A DNA stretch of 54,538 nt. Origin: RGIG1681 sp045596905. Lineage in GTDB: Bacteria; Bacillota; Clostridia; Christensenellales; UBA1242. Below are positions 8,800 to 15,775 of this stretch, in pieces (the stretch's first letter is position 1; each line of letters opens with the position of its first letter). The DNA lies in the NCBI GenBank assembly GCA_045596905.1, contig JAZODG010000046.1:1-54538 (forward strand). Direction: 5' to 3'. Position numbers and translations under genes: made by a program. The notes under the pieces were generated by a model that saw only the letters and a program-made list of their open reading frames with translations, did no database searches and was not told the origin of the DNA.

Positions 8800-9498
8800 T
8801 TAAGCAAACAGAGAGCTTAAAAACTCACAAACATCATTAAACCAATTCGACTCAAGTTTTTCAGGACCAGCTGGTTGTTCATAGAACTCTTCAAAGTTCA
8901 CAACAATTGTGTTGTAGTCTTTCACTTCAACAAATTTATCATTTATATCACTAACACTCTCATTATATTCTTTAACTTTCTTTTCTATGCCATCTTTACT
9001 TACATTTTCAGCATATTTAGTATTTAGTGCAGATATGCTGCTTTTAAGTGAAGCAATCTCAATTTGCTTGTCAGCGAATGTTGATTGAATACGGTTTGCT
9101 TCAATAAAATTGAACACAGTCACAAACAATAAACATGCAACAATCATCGAAAAAACAGCCATAACAACTTTCATTCTTGTTTCAAAAACAAGTCTTGCTC
9201 TCTTTTTGATTAAGTTTACAGTTGGCTGTTCTTTCTTAATCATTGGAGCATTCAAAGTTGGAGCTTCAAATTTTTCTTGAACTGGCTCTTCAAATGTGTT
9301 TGAAGAAGTTGAATTGTATGTTTTTTGTTCTGTGAAGTTTTGTGTGCTTGAATAATCTTGGTCGTCATAAGACATACCAGGATTTGAATAGCTAGAAGGG
9401 CGATAAGAGTCTTGTTTTTCTTCGACGTCTTGTTCTTCAGTTGTCGTTGTTGATGAATATTTATTCATTAAGCTAGATAAAAAATCATCATCGTACAT
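8800..9498 (-). CDS. FtsL/DivIC-like septum protein
   Basis: 232-residue bitopic membrane protein in the exact dcw slot of ftsL (between rsmH and the division PBP). Residues 1-105 are a disordered, Ser/Thr/Tyr/Glu-rich cytoplasmic region, much longer than in classical FtsL. A basic patch (KKRARLVFETRMK) precedes one helix (VVMAVFSMIVACLLFVTVF, about 109-127), and a heptad-like segment follows (ANRIQSTFADKQIEIASLKS), typical of FtsL/DivIC coiled coils that recruit FtsI-FtsW. AAGGAGGG lies upstream. The assignment rests on topology and position, since FtsL conserves little sequence. Confidence 0.75.
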   Translation of the reverse strand: MYDDDFLSSLMNKYSSTTTTEEQDVEEKQDSYRPSSYSNPGMSYDDQDYSSTQNFTEQKTYNSTSSNTFEEPVQEKFEAPTLNAPMIKKEQPTVNLIKKRARLVFETRMKVVMAVFSMIVACLLFVTVFNFIEANRIQSTFADKQIEIASLKSSISALNTKYAENVSKDGIEKKVKEYNESVSDINDKFVEVKDYNTIVVNFEEFYEQPAGPEKLESNWFNDVCEFLSSLFA

Positions 9499-9520
9499 AA
9501 CCTTTGCCCTCCTTTGAATT

Positions 9521-10450
9521 CTATATCTTTTCTACAACACGAAGTTTGGCTGGAGCCGACCTTGAGTTGTATGAAATCTCTTCTTTAGTTGCTTCAATTG
9601 GGTGTTTTGTGATTAGTCTCACAACTGGCTTGTGCCCACACACACAGATTGGAAAGTCTGGTGGACAAATGCACCCTGTTGAAAGTTCTCTGAATTTTTG
9701 TTTAACAATCCTGTCTTCAAGTGAATGAAATGATATTATTGCAAGTCTGCCATTTGGATTGAGCTTTGAAACAGCCTTATCAATAAATTCTTTTAACGCA
9801 TCAAGTTCACCATTCACTTCAATTCTGATTGCTTGAAAAGTTCTTTGAACATTGCTTCTGCCGTCTTGACCACGATATCTAGGAACAGAAGAAAGTATTA
9901 TTTCTTCAAGTTCTTTTGTTGTTTCAATCGGCTTAGATTCTCTTTGTTTTATGATGTGTCTTGCAATACTCTTTGCGAATTTTTCTTCGCCATAGTCACG
10001 AATAACTCTTGTGAGTTCTTCTTCTGAATATGTGTTCACAAGTTCATAAGCAGAGAAACTGTTTGACCTTGACATTCTCATATCAAGTTTTGCGTCTTGT
10101 TTGAAAGAAAATCCTCTTTCGCCATTGTCGATTTGATAAGAACTAACACCAATATCAACCAAAATTCCATCAACGCCATCAATCTCAAGACTATCCAAAA
10201 CGTCATCAATGTTTCTGAAGTTGTCATTAACATAAACAACATTGGCATGGTCTGAAAGATTCTTTTTGGCAGCATCAAGTGCTTCAGTGTCTTGGTCGAT
10301 TCCCACCAATAACTTAATGTTAGCCTTTTCTAAAATAGCTTTAGAATGCCCACCACCACCAATTGTGCCATCAACATAAACAAGATTATCTCTAATGTTA
10401 AGCGACTCAATGGTGCTTTCTTTCAAAACGGGTATGTGCGAAAATTCCAT
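9521..10450 (-). CDS. rsmH: 16S rRNA (cytosine(1402)-N(4))-methyltransferase
   Basis: S-adenosylmethionine-dependent methyltransferase that modifies C1402 in the 16S rRNA decoding centre. Typical RsmH features: HIPVLKES at the N terminus, the SAM-binding VDGTIGGGGHS, DIGVSSYQ, NERGFSFK-like (NGERGFSFKQDAKLDMRM) and IISFHSLEDRIVK near the C terminus. I start at ATG 10450 (309 residues), which has GGAG 5 nt upstream. A TTG at 10462 would overlap mraZ and places the ribosome site inside the gene. It begins one base after the mraZ stop codon. Confidence 0.95.
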   Translation of the reverse strand: MEFSHIPVLKESTIESLNIRDNLVYVDGTIGGGGHSKAILEKANIKLLVGIDQDTEALDAAKKNLSDHANVVYVNDNFRNIDDVLDSLEIDGVDGILVDIGVSSYQIDNGERGFSFKQDAKLDMRMSRSNSFSAYELVNTYSEEELTRVIRDYGEEKFAKSIARHIIKQRESKPIETTKELEEIILSSVPRYRGQDGRSNVQRTFQAIRIEVNGELDALKEFIDKAVSKLNPNGRLAIISFHSLEDRIVKQKFRELSTGCICPPDFPICVCGHKPVVRLITKHPIEATKEEISYNSRSAPAKLRVVEKI

Positions 10451-10451
10451 A

Positions 10452-10874
10452 CTATACTCCAAACTTAGCTAAAACGCTAAAGTCAGTGTTTTCATCATCT
10501 TGTGATTCTTCTTCCCAAAGCTCTTCTGCCCAGATTTCAACACGATTGCCCACACCAACAAAAACAATATTTTTTGTTATGTTTGCGTAAGCCACAAGTT
10601 CTTTTGGCAAAAGCACACGACCTTGAGCATCTTCTTCCATATCAAAAGCTGATGACAAGAATTTTCTAACTGGTTTTTGTGCTTCAACATCAAAGAGTGG
10701 GATTGCTGTCATCTTTTCATAAAGACCTTTAAATTCGTCAGCAGAAAAGACGAACAAGTTTTTGCCCGTTCCTTTAGTAATCACAAAATTAGCGCCCAGT
10801 TCACACTTAAACTTTGAAGGCATACGCATACGCTTTTTACTATCAATACTATGTCGATAAGTGCCAATAAGCAT
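10452..10874 (-). CDS. mraZ: Transcriptional regulator MraZ
   Basis: Ring-forming DNA-binding protein that controls the dcw operon, usually as its own repressor. The 140 residues hold two SpoVT-AbrB-like domains: the first around DSKKRMRMPSKF (residues 11-22), the second around DAQGRVLLPKEL (about 83-94). The tail is unusually acidic. A perfect AAGGAGGG lies 7 nt before the ATG. The promoter and three MraZ-type boxes directly upstream support autoregulation. Confidence 0.95.
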   Translation of the reverse strand: MLIGTYRHSIDSKKRMRMPSKFKCELGANFVITKGTGKNLFVFSADEFKGLYEKMTAIPLFDVEAQKPVRKFLSSAFDMEEDAQGRVLLPKELVAYANITKNIVFVGVGNRVEIWAEELWEEESQDDENTDFSVLAKFGV

Positions 10875-10906
10875 AGAATATCCCTCCTTATAAAGTTTAT
10901 AAATCT

Positions 10907-10935
10907 ATTATATTAAACTCAAAATTAAAACGCAA
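10907..10935 (-). promoter_or_regulatory. Sigma-A promoter of the dcw operon
   Basis: Minus strand: -35 TTGCGT (10930-10935), exactly 17 bp spacer, consensus -10 TATAAT (10907-10912). The -35 hexamer abuts the last MraZ box, so bound MraZ should hinder the polymerase. Confidence 0.8.
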
Positions 10936-10961
10936 CACTTTTGACCACTTTTGACCACTTT
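10934..10961 (-). promoter_or_regulatory. Three tandem MraZ boxes, 10-bp period
   Basis: On the minus strand AAAGTGG, AAAGTGG and AAAGTGT start at 10961, 10951 and 10941, exactly one helical turn apart and just upstream of the -35. This is the AAAGTGKNNN repeat reported for MraZ of Mollicutes and related low-GC bacteria. Confidence 0.85.
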
Positions 10962-10970
10962 TTTAACAAA

Positions 10971-10994
10971 GTTATTAACAATTGTGTTAATAAC
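10971..10994. repeat. Inverted repeat upstream of the dcw promoter
   Basis: A perfect 10-bp inverted repeat (GTTATTAACA / TGTTAATAAC) with a 4-nt centre, 10 bp upstream of the MraZ boxes. It may be an operator. The half-site differs from a DnaA box (TTATCCACA) at two positions, so that reading is weak. Confidence 0.5.
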
Positions 10995-11112
10995 TCTCTA
11001 AATGCTGAAATTATCGACTTTTAAAAAGTGGCTCAAAATCCCACGAAAATCGATTTTGTATATTTTGACCATAAAATTAAATCGTTAGCCTGCCCCAAAG
11101 TGGCTAATTTTG

Positions 11113-11148
11113 GACAGAAAAAAACTAGGTGATTCTTCACCTAGTTTT
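11113..11148 (-). terminator. Terminator of the two-helix membrane protein gene
   Basis: Minus strand: 12-bp perfect stem AAAACTAGGTGA/TCACCTAGTTTT (arms 11137-11148 and 11121-11132), 4-nt loop, then a run of U. It lies 5 nt after the stop codon. Confidence 0.88.
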
Positions 11149-11153
11149 AATTG

Positions 11154-11882
11154 TTATTCAGCAGTTGTTTCTTCGACTGTTTCAAGTGTAGTCTCTTGAA
11201 CTTCTTTTTCCTCATTATTGATTTTAATAATACCCTTTTTACTTAAAATCATAACTGTAATTGCTGCAGCATCAAGAATAGCAAAGATAACCATAAACAC
11301 AATAGACATCGTTCTAAGTGCAATCATTGTATTTTCTTTGTATTCCATAGAGAAACCTAAAACTTCAGCAGATAAAGTTATTTTTGTTGATGAAATCTCA
11401 CCAATAAGGTCATAATTATTTGTTTCGGTATTTAATTCATAAAGCTTTCCATCTTCAATATTGTATTTAGAAGTAAATACTTCATTTGAAGTAGAGTTCA
11501 CAAGCTCCATTTCATTTCCTTTAAATTTAATGGTTGAAGTAACTTTCATACCCATAAGTTCAGCTTCAAAGGTATATTTGTTTCCTTTTGGAACAAAACA
11601 AATAACAAGTAACGCAACTAAAAATAATGCAACACAACTTGAAAAAATCATTGGTAATGTCTTTTGACATAAATTTATTGTCTTTTTAACAATTGAATTT
11701 TCTTTTTTTTCTTTAACTTTTTTTGCAAGATTCAAAATAACCGTATCACCACTTATAAATAATTCAACAGTATCACCAACTTGCACTTCCCAACTTGCGT
11801 TTGATTTTTCGGTCTTCACAATTGAGCCATCATCTTTACCAATAAAAATCTCTTCTTCAGTAATTTTAATAACTTTATTCAT
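11154..11882 (-). CDS. Membrane protein of unknown function, divergent from an XRE regulator
   Basis: I do not recognise this 242-residue protein. The N-terminal 70 residues look like a small beta-rich cytoplasmic domain (VKITEEEIFIGKDDGSIVK...VGDTVELFISGDTVIL). A first helix follows at about 78-97 (LPMIFSSCVALFLVALLVICF), then an extracellular beta-rich domain of about 85 residues, a second helix (about 188-210, MSIVFMVIFAILDAAAITVMI) and an acidic Glu/Thr tail. GAAGGGG precedes the ATG. Its promoter overlaps a palindromic operator shared with the divergent repressor gene, so expression is probably switched by that XRE protein. Confidence 0.7.
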   Translation of the reverse strand: MNKVIKITEEEIFIGKDDGSIVKTEKSNASWEVQVGDTVELFISGDTVILNLAKKVKEKKENSIVKKTINLCQKTLPMIFSSCVALFLVALLVICFVPKGNKYTFEAELMGMKVTSTIKFKGNEMELVNSTSNEVFTSKYNIEDGKLYELNTETNNYDLIGEISSTKITLSAEVLGFSMEYKENTMIALRTMSIVFMVIFAILDAAAITVMILSKKGIIKINNEEKEVQETTLETVEETTAE

Positions 11883-11918
11883 ATTTTATCCCCTTCTTTG
11901 TTATTTTCAAAACTCTTT

Positions 11919-11958
11919 TGTATATTATTATAATATACATTTGTAATATACTTGTCAA
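11919..11958 (-). promoter_or_regulatory. Promoter and palindromic operator of the membrane protein gene
   Basis: Minus strand: consensus -35 TTGACA (11953-11958), 17-bp spacer, -10 TATTAT (11930-11935). A 21-bp perfect palindrome (arms TGTATATTA / TAATATACA, 3-nt centre, 11919-11939) covers the -10. Related TGTATATTA half-sites recur at 11988-11996, next to the XRE start, as expected for a repressor acting on both promoters. Confidence 0.75.
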
Positions 11959-11981
11959 CACTTTTGGGTTATATGTACAAT
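11952..11981 (+). promoter_or_regulatory. Probable promoter of the XRE gene
   Basis: Plus strand: -35 TTGTCA (11952-11957), 18-bp spacer, -10 TACAAT (11976-11981). It overlaps the opposing -35, so the two promoters compete. No Shine-Dalgarno sequence lies before the XRE start. Confidence 0.5.
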
Positions 11982-12005
11982 ACAAATGTATATTAATATA
12001 TATGT

Positions 12006-12314
12006 ATGGAAATATTAAAAAGAATTAATGAATTAAGAAATAAAAGAAATTGGTCAATCTATAAATTGGCTGAAGAATCTGGCATAACACAATCAACACT
12101 TGCGAATATGTTTTCAAGAAAAACTTTGCCAAGTCTATCAACGTTAAAACAACTTTGTGAAGCTTTTGGTATTACACTCTCTCAATTTTTTGAAGACGAT
12201 TCAAAAGAATTTAATGATGAAGAGCAATTAATAATTTCAAATTATAGAAAATTATCTGAAAGCGAAAAAGACATTATAAATAAACTTATTGATTCTATTT
12301 TAAGCAAAAAATAA
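12006..12314 (+). CDS. XRE family helix-turn-helix transcriptional regulator
   Basis: 102-residue Cro/CI-type DNA-binding protein. The five-helix XRE domain spans about residues 3-62, with the helix-turn-helix at SIYKLAEESGITQSTLANMF and the typical PSLSTLKQLCEAFGITLSQFF. A charged helical tail (LSESEKDIINKLIDSIL) may mediate dimerisation. It is the only plus-strand gene in the window and diverges from the two-helix membrane protein across a region with a 21-bp palindrome. It is probably a local repressor of that gene and of itself. No ribosome site is visible upstream of the ATG. Confidence 0.9.
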   Translation: MEILKRINELRNKRNWSIYKLAEESGITQSTLANMFSRKTLPSLSTLKQLCEAFGITLSQFFEDDSKEFNDEEQLIISNYRKLSESEKDIINKLIDSILSKK

Positions 12315-12340
12315 AACAGCTGCATTTTTGCAGCTGTTTT
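12313..12340. terminator. Bidirectional terminator between convergent genes
   Basis: 12-bp perfect stem AAAACAGCTGCA/TGCAGCTGTTTT with a 4-nt loop. T-runs flank both sides, and it sits exactly between the stops of the XRE gene (plus) and the metallophosphoesterase (minus), so it serves both. Confidence 0.9.
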
Positions 12341-13039
12341 TTATTCATGAATAAGTACAGGATTGTTGTCTATATGGTCACATGAAGTGAAATGATAGTT
12401 CACACCATTTATCTCTTCAATCCTTTTGCAATTTGTGTAGCCATGAAGGTGTCCAAACACAACATCACTAACTCCATATTCCACAAAAAGCTTCATAAAG
12501 TCGCTTTCGTCATTTTGTGCGTTATGTGGTGGAAAGTGCATCATGCAAATAATCTTTTCGCCATTTGTTTGAAGTTGTTTTGCAAACATCAAAGTCAGTT
12601 TAAGTCTTTCAACTTCTCTTTTATAAATTTTTTCGTCTTCAGGCAAAAACTCTTTGTCTGGCTCAGGAACAGTCCAACCACGGGTTCCACAAATAATCAC
12701 ATCACCAAGTTTGATTGCATCATTCTGAATAGCCTGAATAGACTCTGGCAAAATCGCACGGACAGCCGAAATCGATTTCCACCAATATTCATGGTTGCCC
12801 TTAATGATTATTTTTTTGCCAGGGAGTTTGTCAATCCACTCAAGGTCACTCACAGCATCTTCAATGCGCATTGCCCAGCTGATATCCCCTGCAATCAAAA
12901 CATAGTCATCTTCAGTTATCTTTGACTTCCAGTTTGCGACAATCTTGTCTGCATAACCTTCCCAATTACCCCCAAAGATATCCATTGGCTTGTCACAATT
13001 TGTGCTTAAGTGCAAATCACTTATTGCGTAAATTTTCAT
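12341..13039 (-). CDS. Calcineurin-like metallophosphoesterase
   Basis: Soluble two-metal phosphoesterase, 232 residues from the ATG at 13039 (GGAG 7 nt upstream; a longer frame to 13075 overlaps ysxC). All five metal motifs are present: SDLHLS (Asp8, His10), AGDISW (Asp52), GNHE (Asn82/His83), the MMHFPP histidine near 170 and GHLHG near 200. It starts one base after the ysxC stop and ends at a bidirectional terminator. The substrate is unknown; family members act on nucleotides, phosphoproteins or nucleic acids. Confidence 0.88.
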   Translation of the reverse strand: MKIYAISDLHLSTNCDKPMDIFGGNWEGYADKIVANWKSKITEDDYVLIAGDISWAMRIEDAVSDLEWIDKLPGKKIIIKGNHEYWWKSISAVRAILPESIQAIQNDAIKLGDVIICGTRGWTVPEPDKEFLPEDEKIYKREVERLKLTLMFAKQLQTNGEKIICMMHFPPHNAQNDESDFMKLFVEYGVSDVVFGHLHGYTNCKRIEEINGVNYHFTSCDHIDNNPVLIHE

Positions 13040-13040
13040 T

Positions 13041-13631
13041 TTATTCTCCATCAACAAATTGATAAAGTCTTTCAACTATAGCAGATTTGCCATAGGCTGT
13101 TTCTGAACTAATCAAGTAAATGTTTTCAATGCCAACTTTAAGAGTTTGAGCAATATCATTGATTTTCTTCATGCGTTCAGACTTCTTTATCTTGTCATAC
13201 TTTGTTGCTACTATTGTAACAGGAATATTGTTAAATGTTAAGTAATCTAACATCTGTATGTCTTGTTTTGTTGGAGCATGACGAACGTCAACAAGAAGAA
13301 CACCTGCTTTCAAGTTTTTTGAACCTTCAAGATAAGAATCAATAATCTTTCCCCAGCGTTGTTGTTCAACCTTGCTTGTTTCTGCATAACCATATCCTGG
13401 CAAGTCAACCAAAATAAACTCACTGTTCATCATAAAGAAATTCACAAGCTTTGTTTTGCCTTGTGTTGCTGAAACCTTTGCTAATTTATTGTTGTTTGAA
13501 AGCATATTAATAAAGCTTGATTTTCCAACGTTGCTTCTGCCAAGCAAAACGATTTCTGGCAAATCAAAACCCTTGTAATTGCTAAAATCAACTTCAGACT
13601 TTAAAAAAGTCGCACTCTTAATAACCTTCAT
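13041..13631 (-). CDS. ysxC: Ribosome biogenesis GTP-binding protein YsxC/YihA (EngB)
   Basis: Essential GTPase that assists late assembly of the 50S ribosomal subunit. I start at ATG 13631 (196 residues, GGAG 7 nt upstream); the upstream ATG at 13643 overlaps that ribosome site. Motifs: G1 GRSNVGKS (31-38), G2 around ATQGKT, G3 DLPGYG, G4 TKYDK and G5 ISSETAYG. The usual order tig-clpP-clpX(-lon)-ysxC of Bacillota is kept, without lon. It has its own promoter behind the clpX terminator. Confidence 0.94.
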   Translation of the reverse strand: MKVIKSATFLKSEVDFSNYKGFDLPEIVLLGRSNVGKSSFINMLSNNNKLAKVSATQGKTKLVNFFMMNSEFILVDLPGYGYAETSKVEQQRWGKIIDSYLEGSKNLKAGVLLVDVRHAPTKQDIQMLDYLTFNNIPVTIVATKYDKIKKSERMKKINDIAQTLKVGIENIYLISSETAYGKSAIVERLYQFVDGE

Positions 13632-13684
13632 AATTATCTCCATTTATATAGTTTTGAAATCATAACTACACTATTTACAATAAT

Positions 13685-13713
13685 ATTTTAACATGATTTT
13701 TTATAAAAATCAA
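13685..13713 (-). promoter_or_regulatory. Promoter of ysxC
   Basis: Minus strand: -35 TTGATT (13708-13713), 17-bp spacer, extended -10 TG-T-TAAAAT (hexamer 13685-13690), located between the clpX terminator and ysxC. Confidence 0.7.
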
Positions 13714-13718
13714 TAGAA

Positions 13719-13759
13719 CAAAAAAATTATCGCAAAAATAGTTAATTTTTGCGATAATT
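13719..13759 (-). terminator. Terminator after clpX
   Basis: Minus strand: 14-bp stem AATTATCGCAAAAA/TTTTTGCGATAATT (arms 13746-13759 and 13725-13738) with a 7-nt loop, then TTTTTG. It begins 9 nt after the clpX stop. Confidence 0.85.
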
Positions 13760-13767
13760 TTGCGTTT

Positions 13768-15093
13768 TTATTGATTTTCCGAAGGTTTTTCTTCTTTTTC
13801 TGGTTTTTCAATAACCGTTGGAAGAACTTCCAAAGAGCCTTCTTCTTTAACATCCATAATGATTTTTTGAATGTTTTTATTGCTTGGTGAAGTATACATT
13901 ACTGGAAGCATTGCGTTTTCCATAATGGTTCTAAGTCCCCTTGCACCAGTTTTAAGTTCAATCGCTTTTCTAGCAAAAGCAGAAATTGCTTCGTTTGTGA
14001 ACTCTAATTTGATGCCATCAATTTCAAACAATTTTTTGTATTGTTTGATAAGTGAATTTCTAGGTTCAACCAAAATCTTTTTAAGTGCCTTTTCATCAAG
14101 TTCTTTGAGTGAAACTGTGATTGGAACTCTTCCGATAAACTCAGGAATAAGGCCATATTTGATAAGGTCATGTGGTTCAACCTTTTCTAAGATTGCACCT
14201 TCTTTGAGTTCTTTTTTGGTTTTAACATTTCCACCAAATCCAAGAGACGAACTATCTGTTCTCTTTTTGATAACTTGGTCAAGACCAACAAATGCACCAC
14301 CCATAATGAACAAAATGTTTGTTGTGTCAATTTGCAAACATTCTTGATTTGGATGCTTTCTGCCACCTTGTGGTGGAACTGAAGCAACAGTGCTTTCTAA
14401 GATTTTTAAAAGAGCTTGTTGAACACCTTCACCTGACACGTCACGTGTAATTGAAACGTTTTCACTCTTTTTTGCAATCTTATCAATTTCGTCAATATAA
14501 ATAATACCCTTTTCAGCTTTTCTAATGTCATAGTTTGCATTTTGAATAAGCTTGAGCAAAATATTTTCAACGTCTTCACCAACATAACCAGCTTCGGTCA
14601 ATGTTGTTGCATCTGCTGAAGCAAATGGAACATCAAGAATCTTTGCAAGAGTTTTTGCAATAAGAGTTTTTCCTGAACCGGTTGGTCCAAGCATTAACAC
14701 GTTGCTCTTTTCAAGATCAACGTCATCAATAACTTTAACATTAGCTTCGCCTTTGTTTTCATTTTGTTTTTGCTTTCTTGCGATAAAATAATTGATTCTC
14801 TTATAGTGATTATAAACAGCAACAGACAATACTTCTTTTGCTTTATCTTGTCCAACAATATATTGGTCAAGTTCTTTTTTTATCTTTTCTGGATTTGGCA
14901 ATATAAATGGAACTTCTTTTTGACGTTTTCTTTCTTCGGTCTCAAGGATTTCTCTGCAAATTCTGATACAGTCATTGCAAATACCAACAGAACCTGTTGG
15001 GTTTTCTACAATTTCCTTAAAAGCACCCCTTGGTCTGCCACAAAAAGAACAATTTGTATTTCTTGGTCCATTTGGTGTTTGTTTGTCGTCCAT
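13768..15093 (-). CDS. clpX: ATP-dependent Clp protease ATP-binding subunit ClpX
   Basis: AAA+ unfoldase that feeds substrates into ClpP. 441 residues: N-terminal zinc-binding domain with CSFC...CNDC (about residues 15-40), Walker A GPTGSGKT near 135, EAGYVGEDVE pore-loop region, Walker B IIYIDEID near 196, and the sensor region IPEFIGRVP. The loop that docks on ClpP appears as LGFGGN rather than the common IGF. The C terminus ends in a charged Glu/Lys/Pro tail. AAGGAG precedes the ATG. A hairpin (15114-15153) lies in the clpP-clpX gap. Confidence 0.95.
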   Translation of the reverse strand: MDDKQTPNGPRNTNCSFCGRPRGAFKEIVENPTGSVGICNDCIRICREILETEERKRQKEVPFILPNPEKIKKELDQYIVGQDKAKEVLSVAVYNHYKRINYFIARKQKQNENKGEANVKVIDDVDLEKSNVLMLGPTGSGKTLIAKTLAKILDVPFASADATTLTEAGYVGEDVENILLKLIQNANYDIRKAEKGIIYIDEIDKIAKKSENVSITRDVSGEGVQQALLKILESTVASVPPQGGRKHPNQECLQIDTTNILFIMGGAFVGLDQVIKKRTDSSSLGFGGNVKTKKELKEGAILEKVEPHDLIKYGLIPEFIGRVPITVSLKELDEKALKKILVEPRNSLIKQYKKLFEIDGIKLEFTNEAISAFARKAIELKTGARGLRTIMENAMLPVMYTSPSNKNIQKIIMDVKEEGSLEVLPTVIEKPEKEEKPSENQ

Positions 15094-15113
15094 AAATTCT
15101 CCTTAAATAAAAT

Positions 15114-15153
15114 CAAGATATGCAAAAAAACATAAATTCCTTTGTATATCTTG
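15114..15153 (-). other. Intercistronic hairpin between clpP and clpX
   Basis: Imperfect 13-bp inverted repeat (CAAGATATGCAAA / TTTGTATATCTTG on the plus strand, one mismatch) with a 14-nt loop. There is no strong U-tract before the clpX ribosome site, so an mRNA-processing or stability element is more likely than a terminator. Confidence 0.45.
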
Positions 15154-15161
15154 AAAAATTT

Positions 15162-15758
15162 TTATTGTCTTTTTGCATAAATTTTGTCAATCAAACCATA
15201 TTTTTTAGCTTCTTCAGCGCTCATATAGTTGTCTCTATCAGTGTCTTTTTCAATCTTTTCGATTGCAACACCTGAGTTTTCAGACAAAATTCTGTTTAAT
15301 GTTTTTCTAGTCTTCATAATGTGGTCTGCATGAATTTTGATATCGCTTGCTTGACCTTGATATCCACCAAGTGGTTGGTGAATCATAATTTCAGCATTTG
15401 GCAAAGCATATCTTTTGCCTTTTGCACCACTTGAGAGCAAAATTGCACCCATACTTGCAGCCATACCAACACATGTTGTGCAAACATCTCACTTAATGTA
15501 GTTCATGGTATCATAAATTGCCATACCAGCAACAACGCTACCACTAGGGCTGTTGATATACATCATAATATCTTTATCTGGGTCTTTGCCTTCAAGATAT
15601 ATAAGCTGTGCAATAACAAGATTTGCAGTTTGGCTTGTGATTTCACCATCAACAAAGATGATTCTATCTTCAAGAAGTCTTGAATATATATCATAAGACC
15701 TTTCTCCACGGTTTGTTTGTTCAACAACCATTGGAATAAGCATGTTTTGTTCGTTCAT
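15162..15758 (-). CDS. clpP: ATP-dependent Clp protease proteolytic subunit ClpP, with one in-frame TGA
   Basis: Serine protease subunit that forms the double-heptamer barrel served by ClpX. The frame is intact from ATG 15758 to TAA 15162 (198 residues, normal length) except for a TGA at 15489-15491 (codon 90). Both sides are well conserved and in the same frame: INSPSGSVVAGMAIYDTMNYIK before it, DVCTTCVGMAASMGA after it, with the catalytic Ser near 102 (AASMGA), His near 127 (EIMIHQP) and Asp in the DTDRDN region. Related ClpPs usually have Pro, Ser or Cys at the TGA position; TGT/TGC to TGA is one substitution. A shorter product from the ATG at 15464 would lack the N-terminal half. Point mutation, assembly error or read-through/recoding are all possible. 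Confidence 0.85.
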
Positions 15759-15775
15759 AAACCTACCTCAAATTA

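Noticed and set aside
8751..8807. TTG start for the penicillin-binding protein
   Set aside because: No ribosome site, and it overlaps the previous gene; ATG 8750 has GGGG at good spacing just before the membrane helix.
11024..11106. Extra MraZ boxes (AAAGTGG at about 11025 and 11098, plus strand)
   Set aside because: They are isolated, not in 10-bp register, and on the opposite strand, so chance matches are likely.
15440..15491. Selenocysteine insertion at the clpP TGA
   Set aside because: A small hairpin (CAAC/GUUG) does follow the TGA, but its loop is only about 14 nt away and lacks a clear bacterial SECIS loop signature, and ClpP is not a known selenoprotein. Kept only as a remote option.
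15162..15758. Programmed frameshift in clpP
   Set aside because: The two halves are in the same frame, separated only by one TGA codon, so no shift is needed.
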